In this document: piece after piece, positions 18,695 to 32,507 of the stretch | Layout of the letters: every line of letters starts with the position of its first letter | Numbering within the stretch: the stretch's first letter is position 1 | NCBI RefSeq assembly: GCF_001666755.1 | Contig: NZ_LZJC01000096.1 | Coordinates: forward strand, 1-60,473 | Length of the DNA: 60,473 bases | DNA from: Mycobacterium sp. E1214 | Lineage (GTDB): Bacteria > Actinomycetota > Actinomycetes > Mycobacteriales > Mycobacteriaceae | Reading direction: 5' to 3' | The notes under the pieces: generated by a model | Databases searched by the model: none | What the model saw: only the letters and a program-made list of their open reading frames with translations | What the model was told of the DNA's origin: nothing | Made by a program: the position numbers and the translations under genes

Positions 18695-19284
18695 AGCGCC
18701 ATTCGCCGGTTCCCCGTGTCGTACTCCCCCAGGAACGTGCACCCGACGTACTCACACAGCCGCCGCGCGCTGCTGTTGCGGTGGTCGGGGTCGAACATGA
18801 TCCGCCGGCAACGCGGTTCGACCGCGAAGGCGCTGGCCACGATGCGGGGCAACAGCATCGGCCCCAAGCCGCGGTTCACCAGGGTCAGGTCGGCGATGGC
18901 CGCGTGCAAGCCCAGGTCGTACGGGTCGGCGTCGTAGTACCGGGAGATCACATCCTTTGCGCCCCAATACAATTCGAGGTAGGCCCGGTCGACGCCGCGC
19001 CAGGCGCCGATCAGGGGCAGCGAGTACGCGCCATCCAGCTGGGCGCCCAGGTGCCGCTCCCAGCGCGGAACCGGCCAGTCGTACTCCCACGCCGACGCCA
19101 GGTGCGGGCGGTTCATCCACTCGGCCACCTGCGCCGCGTCGGCGCGCTGCGCGACGCGCAGTTCGAAGGGCGGCGCCAGCGACGGGGTCGGCGGCCGGCC
19201 GATGCGGAGCACCTCGTCGGGAATGTCGAAGCGCTCGCGGGGCAGAACGGGTGTGGGCGGGTTCTTCGGTGGAGCCTCGGCCAT
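18661..19284 (-). CDS. mbtK: Mycobactin lysine N-acyltransferase MbtK
   Basis: GNAT-fold enzyme that transfers the acyl chain from MbtL to the central N6-hydroxylysine of mycobactin, creating the lipophilic siderophore; 207 aa. Two GNAT-like halves are visible. [19 protein letters not shown] and [32 protein letters not shown] form the substrate side. [53 protein letters not shown] forms the acyl-donor motif. Transcribed toward mbtN and overlapping its end. ATG 19284 lies 23 bases from an IdeR iron box, so it is co-regulated with mbtLMN. The iron-mycobactin importer irtAB, its neighbour in M. tuberculosis, is not in this window. Confidence 0.93.
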   Translation of the reverse strand: MAEAPPKNPPTPVLPRERFDIPDEVLRIGRPPTPSLAPPFELRVAQRADAAQVAEWMNRPHLASAWEYDWPVPRWERHLGAQLDGAYSLPLIGAWRGVDRAYLELYWGAKDVISRYYDADPYDLGLHAAIADLTLVNRGLGPMLLPRIVASAFAVEPRCRRIMFDPDHRNSSARRLCEYVGCTFLGEYDTGNRRMALYAWESPSTDA

Positions 19285-19306
19285 AGTGCGCCACAGCCTA
19301 CCCGAG

Positions 19307-19325
19307 TAAGGTTAGCCAAACCATA
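19307..19325. promoter_or_regulatory. IdeR iron box upstream of mbtK
   Basis: TAAGGTTAGCCAAACCATA matches 15 of 19 positions of the IdeR consensus in its TTAGGTTAGCCTAACCTAA orientation. It sits just upstream of the mbtK ATG (19284). Together with the mbtL box it brackets the mbt-2 cluster. Confidence 0.8.
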
Positions 19326-19448
19326 CTAGGGCCGCCCGGCCACGACCGGGCCGGGCCGCTGCGCCGGTCGCCGTCCGCGCCCCCGCCGCCGGGCCCCGGT
19401 TACCATAAGGCAGCAACGACAACCCGCTTCGGCAGCGAAAGGATCGAC

Positions 19449-19562
19449 GTGCCTCAGGCACCCCCGCAGGCCTCCGGCTTCCGGGCGCACAGGCCGTCAG
19501 ACGAGCCGGCCGACTCCGAGCCCCCCTCCCCGCCCCTGCCCGCGGACGCCGATGCGGTCTAG
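19449..19562 (+). CDS. Candidate 37-aa Pro-rich leader peptide upstream of the CBS-protein gene
   Basis: A short frame opening with GTG 19449 behind an AAGGA site (19439-19443, 5-nt spacing) and ending in TAG three bases before the ATG of the next gene. The product is rich in Pro, Ala and acidic residues (SEPPSPPLPADADAV at the end). The next gene itself lacks a convincing ribosome-binding site, so its translation may depend on ribosomes terminating here. No known family. It may instead be a chance frame; the placement of start, Shine-Dalgarno and stop is the only evidence. Confidence 0.4.
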   Translation: MPQAPPQASGFRAHRPSDEPADSEPPSPPLPADADAV

Positions 19563-19565
19563 GCC

Positions 19566-20932
<1,367 letters not shown>

Positions 20933-20936
<4 letters not shown>

Positions 20937-21973
20937 GCGACCCGGTGGGGGTGCTGCTGGCGGTCGCGCTGATCGCGGTCAACGCGTTCTTCGTCGGCGC
21001 GGAGTTCTCCCTGATCTCGGCGCGGCGCGACCGCCTCGAAGCGCTGGCCGAGCAGGGCAAGGCGGCCGCGGTGACGGTGATTCGCGCCGGCGAGCAGCTG
21101 CCGGCCATGCTGGCCGGGGCCCAGCTCGGCGTGACGGCGGCGTCGCTGCTGCTCGGGCGGATCGGCGAGTCGGCCGTCGCCAATCTGCTGGACTCGGCCC
21201 TGGACGTCAGCGGCCTGCACTCGGCGTTGCTGCACACGGTGTCCTTCGCGATCGCGCTGGCGATCGTGGTCACCCTGCACGTGCTGCTGGGCGAGATGGT
21301 GCCGAAGAACATCGCGCTGGCCGGTCCGGAACGCACCGCCATGCTGCTGGTCCCGGCCTACCTGGCCTACGTCCGGGCCGCCCGGCCGTTCATCGGGTTC
21401 TACAACCGGTGCGCCAACGTGGTGGTGCGCGCGCTGGGTGTCGAACCCAGGGAGGAGCTCGAGATCGCCGTCTCGCCCGTCGAGCTGAGCGAGCTGATCG
21501 CGGAGTCGGCGTCCGAGGGGCTGCTCGATCGCGAGGAGCGCACCCGCCTGACCCGGGCGCTGCAGATCCGCAACCGCGTCGTCGCCGACGTCGCCGTGCC
21601 GCTGGCCGACGTGCACGCGGTGCCGGTCGTGGGGTCGGGCTCCGGGCCGACGGTCGGCGCGCTGGAGCGGGCGCTGGTCCAGACCGGTTACTCCCGCTTC
21701 CCGGTGGCCAGCGTCAACGGGGACTTCATCGGCTACCTGCACATCAAAGACGTGCTGACCCTCGGTGACGACCCGGACACGGTGATCGACCTGGCGATGG
21801 TGCGGCCCCTGCCGCGGTTGCCCCGCGCCTTGCCGCTCGCCGACGCGTTGTCGCGGATGCGGCGCAGCAACAGCCACCTGGCGCTGGTGACCAGCGAGGG
21901 CGGCGTCGTGGTGGCCATGGTGGCGATGGAAGACCTGGTGGAGGACCTCGTCGGGACGATGCGCGAGGCGTGA
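20933..21973 (+). CDS. DUF21/CBS membrane protein, second of pair (Rv1841c-like)
   Basis: A 346-aa paralogue of the preceding protein. It has the same opening ([35 protein letters not shown]) and DUF21 membrane segments to about residue 150 ([25 protein letters not shown]). A CBS pair includes [26 protein letters not shown] and [30 protein letters not shown]. It is shorter than its neighbour because it stops after the CBS pair and lacks the CorC/HlyC domain. ATGA overlap with the upstream gene indicates coupled translation. Confidence 0.88.
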
Positions 21974-22019
21974 CCCTGCCGGGCGGGGCCGCGCGCCGGG
22001 CCGGGCGTGGGGCAGCCCG

Positions 22020-22186
22020 TAGAATCTTCCGCGGCTGCCGGTCGAGAACGCGCCGGCACGTCGGAGGTTGCAGGCGCGCGTGATCCGCGTCGCCGCCCGC
22101 CGACACCGGGCCCGCCGGTGCAGCCGTGCAGGGCCGCTACCTGCGGGTCGGGCGGCTGACGCCCACCGGCCCGCGCTCGGTAGGCT
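22020..22186 (+). promoter_or_regulatory. Two candidate -10 elements in the glcB leader
   Basis: In the 272-nt gap before glcB, TAGAAT (22020-22025; 5 of 6 to TATAAT) and TAGGCT (22181-22186; TANNNT) are the only good -10 candidates. They would give 5' leaders of about 210 and 50 nt. GGAGGAG precedes the glcB ATG by a few bases. No riboswitch-like fold was recognised. Confidence 0.35.
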
Positions 22187-22245
22187 GAACACATCGCCGA
22201 GCTGGACAGCTGCCGGCTCAGTGCGGCACTTGACGGAGGAGAAAA

Positions 22246-24450
22246 ATGACTGATCGCGTGTCGGCAGGGAACTTGCGGGTTGCCCGAGTGCTCTACGACT
22301 TCGTGAACAACGAAGCGTTGCCCGGCACCGACATCGACCCGGACAGCTTCTGGGCGGGCGTCGACAAGGTCGTCACCGACCTCACGCCGAAAAACCAGGA
22401 CCTGCTGCGCCGCCGCGACGAGCTGCAGGCGCAGATCGACAGGTGGCACCGCCAGCGCGTCATCGAGCCCCTCGACATCGACGCCTACCGCGAGTTCCTC
22501 ACCGAAATCGGTTACCTGCTGCCCGAACCCGCCGATTTCACGATCACCACCTCCGGGGTGGACGACGAGATCACCAGCACCGCCGGCCCCCAGCTGGTGG
22601 TGCCCGTGCTCAACGCCCGCTTCGCGCTCAACGCCGCCAACGCCCGGTGGGGCTCGCTGTACGACGCGCTGTACGGCACGGACGTCATCCCCGAGGACGA
22701 CGGCGCCGAGAAGGGCACCAGCTACAACAAGGTCCGCGGCGACAAGGTGATCGCCTACGCGCGCAAGTTCCTCGACGAGGCCGTCCCGCTGGAATCCGGG
22801 TCGTGGTCCGACGCGACCGGCGTGAGCGTCGAGGACGGCCAGCTCAAGGTCGCGACCGCCGACGGCTCCGTCGGCCTGGCCAGCCGCGAGAAGTTCGCGG
22901 GCTACACGGGCGAGCTCGGCTCCCCGTCGTGGTCGGTGCTGCTGGCCAACCACGGCCTGCACATCGAGATCCTGATCGACCCGCAGTCCCCGGTCGGCAA
23001 GACCGACGCCGCCGGGATCAAGGACGTCGTCCTCGAGTCGGCCATCACCACGATCATGGACTTCGAGGACTCGGTGGCCGCCGTCGACGCCGACGACAAG
23101 GTGCTCGGTTACCGCAACTGGCTGGGGCTCAACAAGGGTGACCTGTCCGAAGAGGTCGCCAAGGACGGCAAGACCTTCACCCGCGTGCTCAACCAGGACC
23201 GCACCTACCGCACCCCGGACGGCGAGGGCGAGTTGACCCTGCCCGGCCGCAGCCTGCTGTTCGTCCGCAACGTCGGTCACCTGATGACCAACGACGCGAT
23301 CGTGTGGACCGAAGGCGACGAGGAAAAAGAGGTGTTCGAGGGCATCCTCGACGCCCTGTTCACCGGCCTGACCGCCATTCACGGCCTCAAGACCGGCGAG
23401 GCGAACGGCCCGCTGGCCAACAGCCGCACCGGGTCCATTTACATCGTCAAGCCCAAGATGCACGGCCCCGACGAGGTTGCCTACACCTGCGAGCTGTTCA
23501 GCCGCGTCGAGGACGTGCTGGGCCTGCCGCAGGGCACGCTGAAGGTCGGCATCATGGACGAGGAGCGCCGCACCACCGTCAACCTGAAGGCCTGCATCAA
23601 GGCCGCGGCCGACCGCGTCGTGTTCATCAACACCGGATTCCTCGACCGCACGGGCGACGAAATCCACACCTCGATGGAAGCCGGCCCGATGATCCGCAAG
23701 GGCGCGATGAAGAGCACCGCGTGGATCAAGGCCTACGAGGACGCCAACGTCGACATCGGCCTGGCCGCCGGGTTCAAGGGCAGGGCCCAGATCGGCAAGG
23801 GCATGTGGGCCATGACCGAGCTGATGGCCGACATGGTCGAGCAGAAGATCGGCCAGCCCAAGGCCGGCGCCACCACGGCGTGGGTCCCCTCGCCGACGGC
23901 GGCCACCCTGCACGCCATGCATTACCACTACGTGGACGTGGCCGCCGTGCAGGAGGAGCTGGCGGGCAAGAAGCGGACCACGATCGACGAGCTGCTCACC
24001 ATCCCGCTGGCCAAGGAACTGGCCTGGGCGCCCGAGGAGATCCGCGAGGAGGTCGACAACAACTGCCAGTCGATCCTGGGCTACGTGGTCCGCTGGATCG
24101 ACGAGGGCGTCGGCTGCTCCAAGGTCCCCGACATCCACGACGTGGCGCTCATGGAAGACCGTGCCACTTTGCGGATCTCGAGCCAATTGCTGGCGAACTG
24201 GCTGCGCCACGGCGTGATCACCGAGGAGGACGTGCGCGCCAGCCTGGAACGGATGGCCCCGCTGGTCGACGAGCAGAACGCCGGCGACAGCCGGTACCGC
24301 CGGATGGCGCCCAACTTCGACGACAGCATCGCTTTCCTGGCCGCTCAGGACCTGATCCTGACCGGGACGCAGCAGCCGAACGGCTACACCGAGCCGATCC
24401 TGCACCGTCGCCGGCGCGAGGCCAAGGCGCGCTCGGCGCAATCCAATTGA
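22246..24450 (+). CDS. glcB: Malate synthase G
   Basis: Glyoxylate-shunt enzyme condensing glyoxylate with acetyl-CoA to malate; 734 aa, typical of the large G isoform. Active-site segments are [90 protein letters not shown] and [66 protein letters not shown] near residues 605-645 includes the catalytic Asp region. Strong GGAGGAGAAAA site before ATG 22246. Needed by mycobacteria for growth on fatty acids and C2 units. The glycine-cleavage gene gcvB is close by. Confidence 0.98.
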   Translation: MTDRVSAGNLRVARVLYDFVNNEALPGTDIDPDSFWAGVDKVVTDLTPKNQDLLRRRDELQAQIDRWHRQRVIEPLDIDAYREFLTEIGYLLPEPADFTITTSGVDDEITSTAGPQLVVPVLNARFALNAANARWGSLYDALYGTDVIPEDDGAEKGTSYNKVRGDKVIAYARKFLDEAVPLESGSWSDATGVSVEDGQLKVATADGSVGLASREKFAGYTGELGSPSWSVLLANHGLHIEILIDPQSPVGKTDAAGIKDVVLESAITTIMDFEDSVAAVDADDKVLGYRNWLGLNKGDLSEEVAKDGKTFTRVLNQDRTYRTPDGEGELTLPGRSLLFVRNVGHLMTNDAIVWTEGDEEKEVFEGILDALFTGLTAIHGLKTGEANGPLANSRTGSIYIVKPKMHGPDEVAYTCELFSRVEDVLGLPQGTLKVGIMDEERRTTVNLKACIKAAADRVVFINTGFLDRTGDEIHTSMEAGPMIRKGAMKSTAWIKAYEDANVDIGLAAGFKGRAQIGKGMWAMTELMADMVEQKIGQPKAGATTAWVPSPTAATLHAMHYHYVDVAAVQEELAGKKRTTIDELLTIPLAKELAWAPEEIREEVDNNCQSILGYVVRWIDEGVGCSKVPDIHDVALMEDRATLRISSQLLANWLRHGVITEEDVRASLERMAPLVDEQNAGDSRYRRMAPNFDDSIAFLAAQDLILTGTQQPNGYTEPILHRRRREAKARSAQSN

Positions 24451-24562
24451 GCTCGCGCCGTAACCGGGTGCGAACGGGTGGTGGCGCCGCCGTTGGTTAA
24501 GATCGGCGCCGAACTGGCAGTATTTCGGCCGATGAATCGACGGAAAGGCGACGGACACCGCT

Positions 24563-26617
24563 ATGGGTAGGCACAGTGCGCCCGACCCTGAGGACTCCGC
24601 CGACGAGCCGTTCGACCACGGCGACGCCCAGAGCGCTCTCGACGACGACGCCGAGTTCGACGGCGACGAAGGCTTTTACCCCGGCGACTCCGCGGCTGAC
24701 CACCTGGCGGAGGCGGATTACGACGACTTCTCGCCCCGCGACGACCGTTACGACGACGCCGACTTCCTCGACGGCGCCGCCGACGACTACCCGGAGTTCC
24801 CGCCCCGCCAGCCTGGCCCCGCGAACGCGGAGCCGTCGACGTCGCCGGCCTCTCTGTTCCGCCGCGGGCACCGCGGGCTCGGCGAGTGGCGCGGCGGCCA
24901 CCGCAGCGAGGGCGGCCGGCGCGGGGTCAGCATCGGCGTCATCGTCGCGCTGATCACCGTCGTGGTCGTGGTCGGGGCGATCATCCTGTGGAGCTTCTTC
25001 GGTGACGCGCTGTCGCAGCGTTCGCACAAGGTTGCCGCCCGCTGCGCCGGCGGCAACGAGACGGTCCCGGTGGTCGCCGACCCGTCGATCGCCGATGCGC
25101 TGCAGCACTTCGCGGAGAGCTTCAACTCCTCGGCCGGCCCGGTCGGCGACCACTGCATGGTGGTCGGCGTCAAGGCCGCCGGCTCCGACGCCGTGCTCAA
25201 CGGGTTCATCGGCAAGTGGCCCGCGGACCTGGGCGGCCAGCCGGCGCTGTGGATTCCGGGCAGCTCGATCTCCGCGGCGCGCCTCGCCGGCGCCACGGCC
25301 CAGAAGACCATCACGGAAAGTCACTCGCTGGTCACCTCGCCCGTGGTGGTGGCCCTGCGCCCCGAGCTGCAGCCGGCGTTGGCCAACCAGAACTGGGGCG
25401 CGCTGCCGGGCCTGCAGACCAACCCGAACTCACTGGCGGCCCTGAACCTGCCGGCGTGGGGCTCGCTGCGGTTGGCCCTGCCGCTGACCGGCAACGGCGA
25501 CGCGACCTTCCTGGCCGGCGAGGCCATCGCGGCGGCGTCGGCGCCCCCCGGCGCGCCCGCGACGCAGGGCCTCGGCGCGGTGCGCGGCGTGCTCGGCGCC
25601 CAGCCCAAACTCGCCGACGCCTCGCTCAACGAAGCCCTGAACACGCTGCTCAAGCCGGGCGACGTCGCGACGGCACCCGTGCACGCCGTGGTCACCACCG
25701 AGCAACAGCTGTTCCAGCGCGCCCAGTCGCTGCCGGATGCCAAGGCGGCGTTGGGGTTCTGGCTGCCGCCCGGCCCGGCGGCCGTGGCCGACTACCCCAC
25801 CGTGCTGCTGACCGGCAAGTGGCTCACCCAGGAACAGACCGCGGCCGCCAGCGAGTTCGCGCGTTTCCTGCACAAGCCGGACCAGCTGGCCAAGCTGGCC
25901 AAGGCCGGGTTCCGGGTCAACGGCGACAAGCCGCCGAGCAGCCCGGTGACGACCTTCCCGGCGCTGCCGTCGACGCTGTCGATCGGTGACGACCCGATGC
26001 GCGCCACGCTCGCCGAGGCCATGGCCACGCCGTCCAGCGGGCTGGCCGCCACCATCATGCTCGACCAGTCAATGCCCGGCCAGGAGGGCGGAAAGACGCG
26101 GCTGGCCAACGTGATCGCCGCCCTGGAGGACAAGATCAAGGCCCTGCCGCCCACTTCCGTCCTGGGCCTGTGGACGTTCGACGGCCACGAGGGCCGCTCC
26201 GAGGTGACCAGCGGACCGCTCGCCGACCCGGTCAACGGCCAGCCCCGCTCGGCGGCGCTGATCGCGGCGCTGGAAAAGCAGTACTCGTCGGGCGGCGGTG
26301 CGGTGTCGTTCACCACGCTGCGCATGATCTACCAGGACATCCAGGCCAATTACCATGCCGGGCAGACCAATTCGATCCTGCTCATCACGGCCGGGCCGCA
26401 CACCGACCAGTCCCTCGACGGCCCGGGCTTGCAGGACTTCGTGCGCAAGAGCGCGGACCCGGCCAAGCCCATCGCGGTCAACGTCATCGACTTCGGCGCC
26501 GATCCGGACCGGGCGACGTGGGAGGCGGTCGCCCAGCTCAGCGGCGGCAGCTACCAGAACCTGGCCACGTCGGCCGGCCCCGAGCTCGCGACGGCGGTCA
26601 ACGCCTTCCTGAGCTGA
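24563..26617 (+). CDS. Single-pass membrane protein with substrate-binding-like and VWA domains (Rv1836c-like)
   Basis: 684 aa. Residues 1-125 are very acidic and cytoplasmic (DEPFDHGDAQSALDDDAEFDGDEG...). A basic stretch then precedes one membrane helix at about 127-150 (GVSIGVIVALITVVVVVGAIILWSFFG). The outer part resembles a solute-binding-protein fold (PVVADPSIADALQHFAESFN; ...VADYPTVLLTGKWLTQEQTAAASEFARFL). It ends in a von Willebrand A domain from about residue 480. The VWA metal site reads DQSMP at 501-505, so the last Ser of DxSxS is Pro. Function unknown; an envelope role is inferred. Convergent with gcvB, 11 bases between stops. Confidence 0.85.
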   Translation: MGRHSAPDPEDSADEPFDHGDAQSALDDDAEFDGDEGFYPGDSAADHLAEADYDDFSPRDDRYDDADFLDGAADDYPEFPPRQPGPANAEPSTSPASLFRRGHRGLGEWRGGHRSEGGRRGVSIGVIVALITVVVVVGAIILWSFFGDALSQRSHKVAARCAGGNETVPVVADPSIADALQHFAESFNSSAGPVGDHCMVVGVKAAGSDAVLNGFIGKWPADLGGQPALWIPGSSISAARLAGATAQKTITESHSLVTSPVVVALRPELQPALANQNWGALPGLQTNPNSLAALNLPAWGSLRLALPLTGNGDATFLAGEAIAAASAPPGAPATQGLGAVRGVLGAQPKLADASLNEALNTLLKPGDVATAPVHAVVTTEQQLFQRAQSLPDAKAALGFWLPPGPAAVADYPTVLLTGKWLTQEQTAAASEFARFLHKPDQLAKLAKAGFRVNGDKPPSSPVTTFPALPSTLSIGDDPMRATLAEAMATPSSGLAATIMLDQSMPGQEGGKTRLANVIAALEDKIKALPPTSVLGLWTFDGHEGRSEVTSGPLADPVNGQPRSAALIAALEKQYSSGGGAVSFTTLRMIYQDIQANYHAGQTNSILLITAGPHTDQSLDGPGLQDFVRKSADPAKPIAVNVIDFGADPDRATWEAVAQLSGGSYQNLATSAGPELATAVNAFLS

Positions 26618-26628
26618 CGCTGGGCCGC

Positions 26629-29454
<2,826 letters not shown>

Positions 29455-29495
29455 TGGACACTCCTGGGGTCGGCGCGCTGAGGCAGAGGACGATC

Positions 29496-29710
29496 GGCCC
29501 TCTCCCTCTGTCTTCACCCGACCACCGGGCGCCTGAGAGATTCGGCGCGTGGAACGAGAACGCCTTTCCCCATCGGCGGGCGGGGCCGTTGCAAGGCCCA
29601 CGCCGCTTTCCAGAGGCATCGGTTATTCGCGCGGTCCGGGTGCCTGAGAGGTTGACGGAGAGGTGTTGCTCCTTCGGCGTCCGTGACTGGTGGCCACGAA
29701 ACTCTCCCGC
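29496..29710 (-). ncRNA. Tandem glycine riboswitch of gcvB
   Basis: On the minus strand, aptamer 1 (about 29710-29606) shows the glycine-aptamer signatures GGGAGAG, GCCGAAGGAGCAA, CTCTCAGGCA and, after the P3 region, GATGCCTCTGGAAAG. Aptamer 2 (about 29575-29496) repeats CGCCGAATCTCTCAGGCGCC and ends GACAGAGGGAGAG. Its opening GGGGAAAG is less canonical. A -10 element lies just upstream and the gcvB start about 40 nt downstream. Glycine riboswitches are known before gcvB in mycobacteria. Whether control is transcriptional or translational is not evident. Confidence 0.88.
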
Positions 29711-29730
29711 TCGAAAGCGATGCGCAGTCC

Positions 29731-29736
29731 AGCTTA
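29731..29736 (-). promoter_or_regulatory. Candidate -10 of the gcvB riboswitch transcript
   Basis: TAAGCT on the minus strand fits TANNNT and would start transcription at about 29724, a dozen bases before the first aptamer. No clear -35 was identified. Confidence 0.35.
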
Positions 29737-29783
29737 CTCGGCCCCTCGGGGCGTGACCCGGTCCGCTGTGCGGGCGCGTCGGG

Positions 29784-30413
29784 TCAGCCGATTTTGCGGG
29801 CGCGGTCCTTGCGGCGCGACGCCAGCTCGTCCTCCGGCGCGGCGATGGATTCGCCGCCGTCGGCGCGCTCGCCGGGGAAGTCCGCGATGACGCCGGTCAG
29901 CTCGCGCATGGCGCCGGACACCGCGATCCCGAACACGCCCTGGCCGCCCTGCAGCAGGTCGACGACCTCCTCGGCGGAGGTGCACTCGTACACGGTGGTG
30001 CCGTCGGAAAACAGGGTGATGTTGGCCAGATCCTGGACGCCGCGCTGGCGCAGGTGGTCGACGGCCACGCGGATGTTGTGCAGCGAGATGCCGGTGTCGA
30101 GGAGCCGCTTGACGATCTTGAGGACCAGGATGTCCTTGAACGAGTAGAGCCGCTGGCTGCCCGAGCCGGCCGCGCCGCGGATCGAGGGCACCACCAGCGA
30201 GGTGCGCGCCCAGTAGTCGAGCTGGCGGTAGGTGATGCCAGCGATCTGGCAGGCGCTGGGGCCGCGGTAGCCGACCAGCTCGTCGGGGACCGAGTCGTCG
30301 GGGAACAATCCGGGCTGGACGGGCTCGCTGACCGCGGCGACGCTGCGGTCACTGCCCGCGCTGTTGCCCTGCTCGGTTAGCTCCAGCTGCTCTTGGCGTG
30401 GCTGCTCGCTCAC
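29784..30413 (-). CDS. resR: MerR-family regulator ResR (Rv1830-like)
   Basis: A 209-aa MerR-type transcription factor. The winged helix is [70 protein letters not shown] (residues about 52-120). Before it is a flexible acidic N-terminus, and after it a small C-terminal domain ([28 protein letters not shown]). The M. tuberculosis orthologue is ResR, in which clinical mutations are tied to antibiotic resilience and growth control. GTG 30413 follows GAGAGGA; it is preferred over the upstream ATG because it gives the conserved SEQP start. Located between the BFN-domain gene and gcvB. The 275-nt gap upstream should hold its promoter. Confidence 0.9.
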   Translation of the reverse strand: MSEQPRQEQLELTEQGNSAGSDRSVAAVSEPVQPGLFPDDSVPDELVGYRGPSACQIAGITYRQLDYWARTSLVVPSIRGAAGSGSQRLYSFKDILVLKIVKRLLDTGISLHNIRVAVDHLRQRGVQDLANITLFSDGTTVYECTSAEEVVDLLQGGQGVFGIAVSGAMRELTGVIADFPGERADGGESIAAPEDELASRRKDRARKIG

Positions 30414-30688
30414 GGTGGTTCCTCTCCGCGATCGTGCTTCGGTCGTTGGCTGCATCTCCGGCTGCACCGCAGCCACGTTCGCTCAGGCCCGAGTGCTAGA
30501 GAGCTTACGCTTATCGATAGCCGCCGCGCCTGATGTCGTGACTGAAGTATGGCCGCCCCAGCGCCAAGTGGGCGCGCTATCCGTCAGCGTGTCGACATCG
30601 GGGCGCCAGATGAGATGCATCCGTGATGTCTGCCTTCAGCCTAACGGTTACCTGCCTGAGGTTCGGCACAACGGCCGCATCGCCAGGG

Positions 30689-31183
30689 TCAGGTCGCCTT
30701 GAAGTCGTCCGGCGACACGCTGTCGAGGAACTCCTTGAACTTCTCCACCTCGTCCTCGCGGACCGCGGTGCCGCCCTCCTCGTCGCTCTCGTCGGGGATC
30801 AGCAGGCCGGCCTGGGCGAGCACGGCCTCCTCGACGTAGATCGGAACACCGACGCGCAGCGCGATGGCCACCGAGTCCGAGGGGCGCGCCGAGACGGTGA
30901 TGTTGCGGTCGAAGATCAGGTCGGCGTAGAAGGTGCCCTCCTGCAGATCGACGATCCGCACCTCTTTGAGCGAATGTCCAAGCGCAGCAATGACATCCCT
31001 GATCAGATCGTGGGTGAGCGGGCGGGGCGGCTCGACGCCCTGCTGCTCCAGCGCGATGGCCGCGGCCTCGGACTGGCCGATCCAGATCGGCAGGTAACGG
31101 TCACCGGTGGTCTCCCGCAACAACAGCACGGGCTGGTTCTGCGGCTGCTCCACGCGAATGCCGACAACACGAACTTCACCCAT
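30689..31183 (-). CDS. BFN-domain (bifunctional nuclease family) protein, Rv1829-like
   Basis: A 164-aa protein of the bifunctional nuclease/DUF151 family. The core reads VRVVGIRVEQPQNQPVLLLRETTGDRYLPIWIGQSEAAAIALEQQGVEPPRPLTHDLI, then VRIVDLQEGTFYADLIFDRNITVSARPSDSVAIALRVGVPIYVEEAVL. The RPSDSVALA-type motif is diagnostic. The C-terminus is acidic (DESDEEGGTAVREDEVEKFKEFLDSVSPDDF). Biochemical role in mycobacteria is not established; nuclease activity is known only for distant relatives. ATG 31183 follows GGAGGGCAGACACAA. Sits inside the conserved garA-merR-bfn-resR row. Confidence 0.88.
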   Translation of the reverse strand: MGEVRVVGIRVEQPQNQPVLLLRETTGDRYLPIWIGQSEAAAIALEQQGVEPPRPLTHDLIRDVIAALGHSLKEVRIVDLQEGTFYADLIFDRNITVSARPSDSVAIALRVGVPIYVEEAVLAQAGLLIPDESDEEGGTAVREDEVEKFKEFLDSVSPDDFKAT

Positions 31184-31299
31184 TTGTGTCTGCCCTCCGC
31201 ATTGACGGTGCCGTGTCGGATCCGGTTAACGAAAGCGACGGCGGTGTCGAAGAAATCGCCATGCTGCCGTAACCAAGCTGTCGACCGAAAGTCTAGTCC

Positions 31300-32037
31300 T
31301 CAGCGATGCAGAACGTCGCGAACGGCGGATTTGATCAGCGAAGTGTGCAGGGTGATCGCGAGGGCCGCGACCTCGCGAGCAAGGTCGTCGGCGCGGTCCC
31401 GCGCGCCGGCCTTATCGGCTTTCACCAACGGCCCGGCGATCTGGGCGATGAGGTCGGACTGCCGGTCGGCCGCCGAGCGAAACGCGCGCAGATGGCGCGG
31501 TTCGACCCCGTAGTCCGACAGCGCCCGCGCGCACTGCAGGATGACCACCGCGTGCTCGTCGAAGAAACCGCCGGGGCCGGTGGTGATCACCCCGGCCTTG
31601 AGCAGCGCCGTCAGCAGCTCCCCGTCGACCCCTGAACGTTCCAGCAGGTCTTCGCGACTGAGCCGCACGCGGGGCGGGGCCACCGCCGCGGCGTCCGAGC
31701 CGTCCCCGGCGGGGACCGACACCAGGCGCGGGGCGGAGTACGGCGAGGGCGAACCGACGGTGGGCAGCTCCCCGTCGGGCTGGGCGTCGAGCTGGGCCCG
31801 GATGACCTTGAGCGGCAGGTAGTGATCGCGTTGGGCGGTGAGGATGAACCGCAACCGCGCGCAGTCGTATGCGGTGAACCTTCGATAGCCCGACGCGGCG
31901 CGCTGCGGCGTCACCAACCCCTCGGCCTCCAGGAAGCGAATCTTGGAGATGGTGACATCGGGGAAGTCCGGCCTCAGCAGTTCCAGGACCGCCCCAATCG
32001 ACATCCCGGCAAGCGCCGAGCTATCGGGTGCGCTCAC
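31300..32037 (-). CDS. MerR-family transcriptional regulator (Rv1828-like)
   Basis: A 245-aa MerR regulator. The N-terminal winged helix is [72 protein letters not shown] (about 11-82). A Pro/Ser linker follows, then a C-terminal helical effector/dimer domain ([26 protein letters not shown]...[42 protein letters not shown]). No metal-binding Cys cluster is seen, so it is not a classical metal sensor. GTG start shares one base with the garA stop, so it is co-translated with garA. Confidence 0.9.
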   Translation of the reverse strand: MSAPDSSALAGMSIGAVLELLRPDFPDVTISKIRFLEAEGLVTPQRAASGYRRFTAYDCARLRFILTAQRDHYLPLKVIRAQLDAQPDGELPTVGSPSPYSAPRLVSVPAGDGSDAAAVAPPRVRLSREDLLERSGVDGELLTALLKAGVITTGPGGFFDEHAVVILQCARALSDYGVEPRHLRAFRSAADRQSDLIAQIAGPLVKADKAGARDRADDLAREVAALAITLHTSLIKSAVRDVLHR

Positions 32038-32507
32038 TAGCCTGAAGATCCTCCGTCCTCACCCTGCTTGGGCCCGGTCAGAAACACCAAGCGGAACTTG
32101 CCGATCTGCACTTCGTCGCCGTTGGCCAGCACCGCGGAATCCACGGGCTCCCGGTTGACGTAGGTGCCGTTCAGACTACCAACGTCGACGACGCTGAATT
32201 CGTTGTTTTCCAGCCTGAATTCGGCGTGCCGGCGGCTGACCGTCACGTCGTCGAGGAAGATGTCGCTGTCGGGGTGCCGACCGGCGGACGTGGTGGGCTG
32301 GTCGAGCAGGAAGCGCGATCCGGCGTTCGGACCGCGCTTGACGACCAGCAGCGCCGACCCCGCCGGAAGTCCCTCGACTCCGGAGACGGCGCTCTCGGCG
32401 CCGCTCTGGGCGGGAGCGTCCAGTTCGTTCAGGAAGTCGGCACGGAAGACGGACGTCGTCTCCACCGTGACTTCGTCAGAATCCTGGTCGTTGTCCATGT
32501 CCGTCAC
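32037..32507 (-). CDS. garA: FHA-domain metabolic switch protein GarA
   Basis: A 156-aa forkhead-associated protein that, unphosphorylated, inhibits alpha-ketoglutarate decarboxylase/KGD and NAD-glutamate dehydrogenase and activates glutamate synthase. Phosphorylation by PknB/PknG switches it off. The phospho-acceptor motif VETTSVF has Thr17/Thr18 here. The FHA core has [22 protein letters not shown] and [13 protein letters not shown], including the phosphothreonine-binding Arg, Ser and Asn. GTG 32507 follows GAGGAGC; the upstream frame to 32570 is non-homologous. Downstream, the MerR gene overlaps by one base. Confidence 0.96.
   Translation of the reverse strand: MTDMDNDQDSDEVTVETTSVFRADFLNELDAPAQSGAESAVSGVEGLPAGSALLVVKRGPNAGSRFLLDQPTTSAGRHPDSDIFLDDVTVSRRHAEFRLENNEFSVVDVGSLNGTYVNREPVDSAVLANGDEVQIGKFRLVFLTGPKQGEDGGSSG

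Noticed and set aside
21733..24558. A 941-codon open frame antisense to glcB and its leader
   Set aside because: High-GC mycobacterial genes routinely leave long stop-free frames opposite them; the product is Gly/Ala/His-rich without any domain, while glcB on the other strand is clearly real.
29455..29619. An N-terminal extension of GcvB to ATG 29619
   Set aside because: The extra codons lie within riboswitch aptamer sequence, and GTG 29454 with AGGAG gives the family length of 941 aa.
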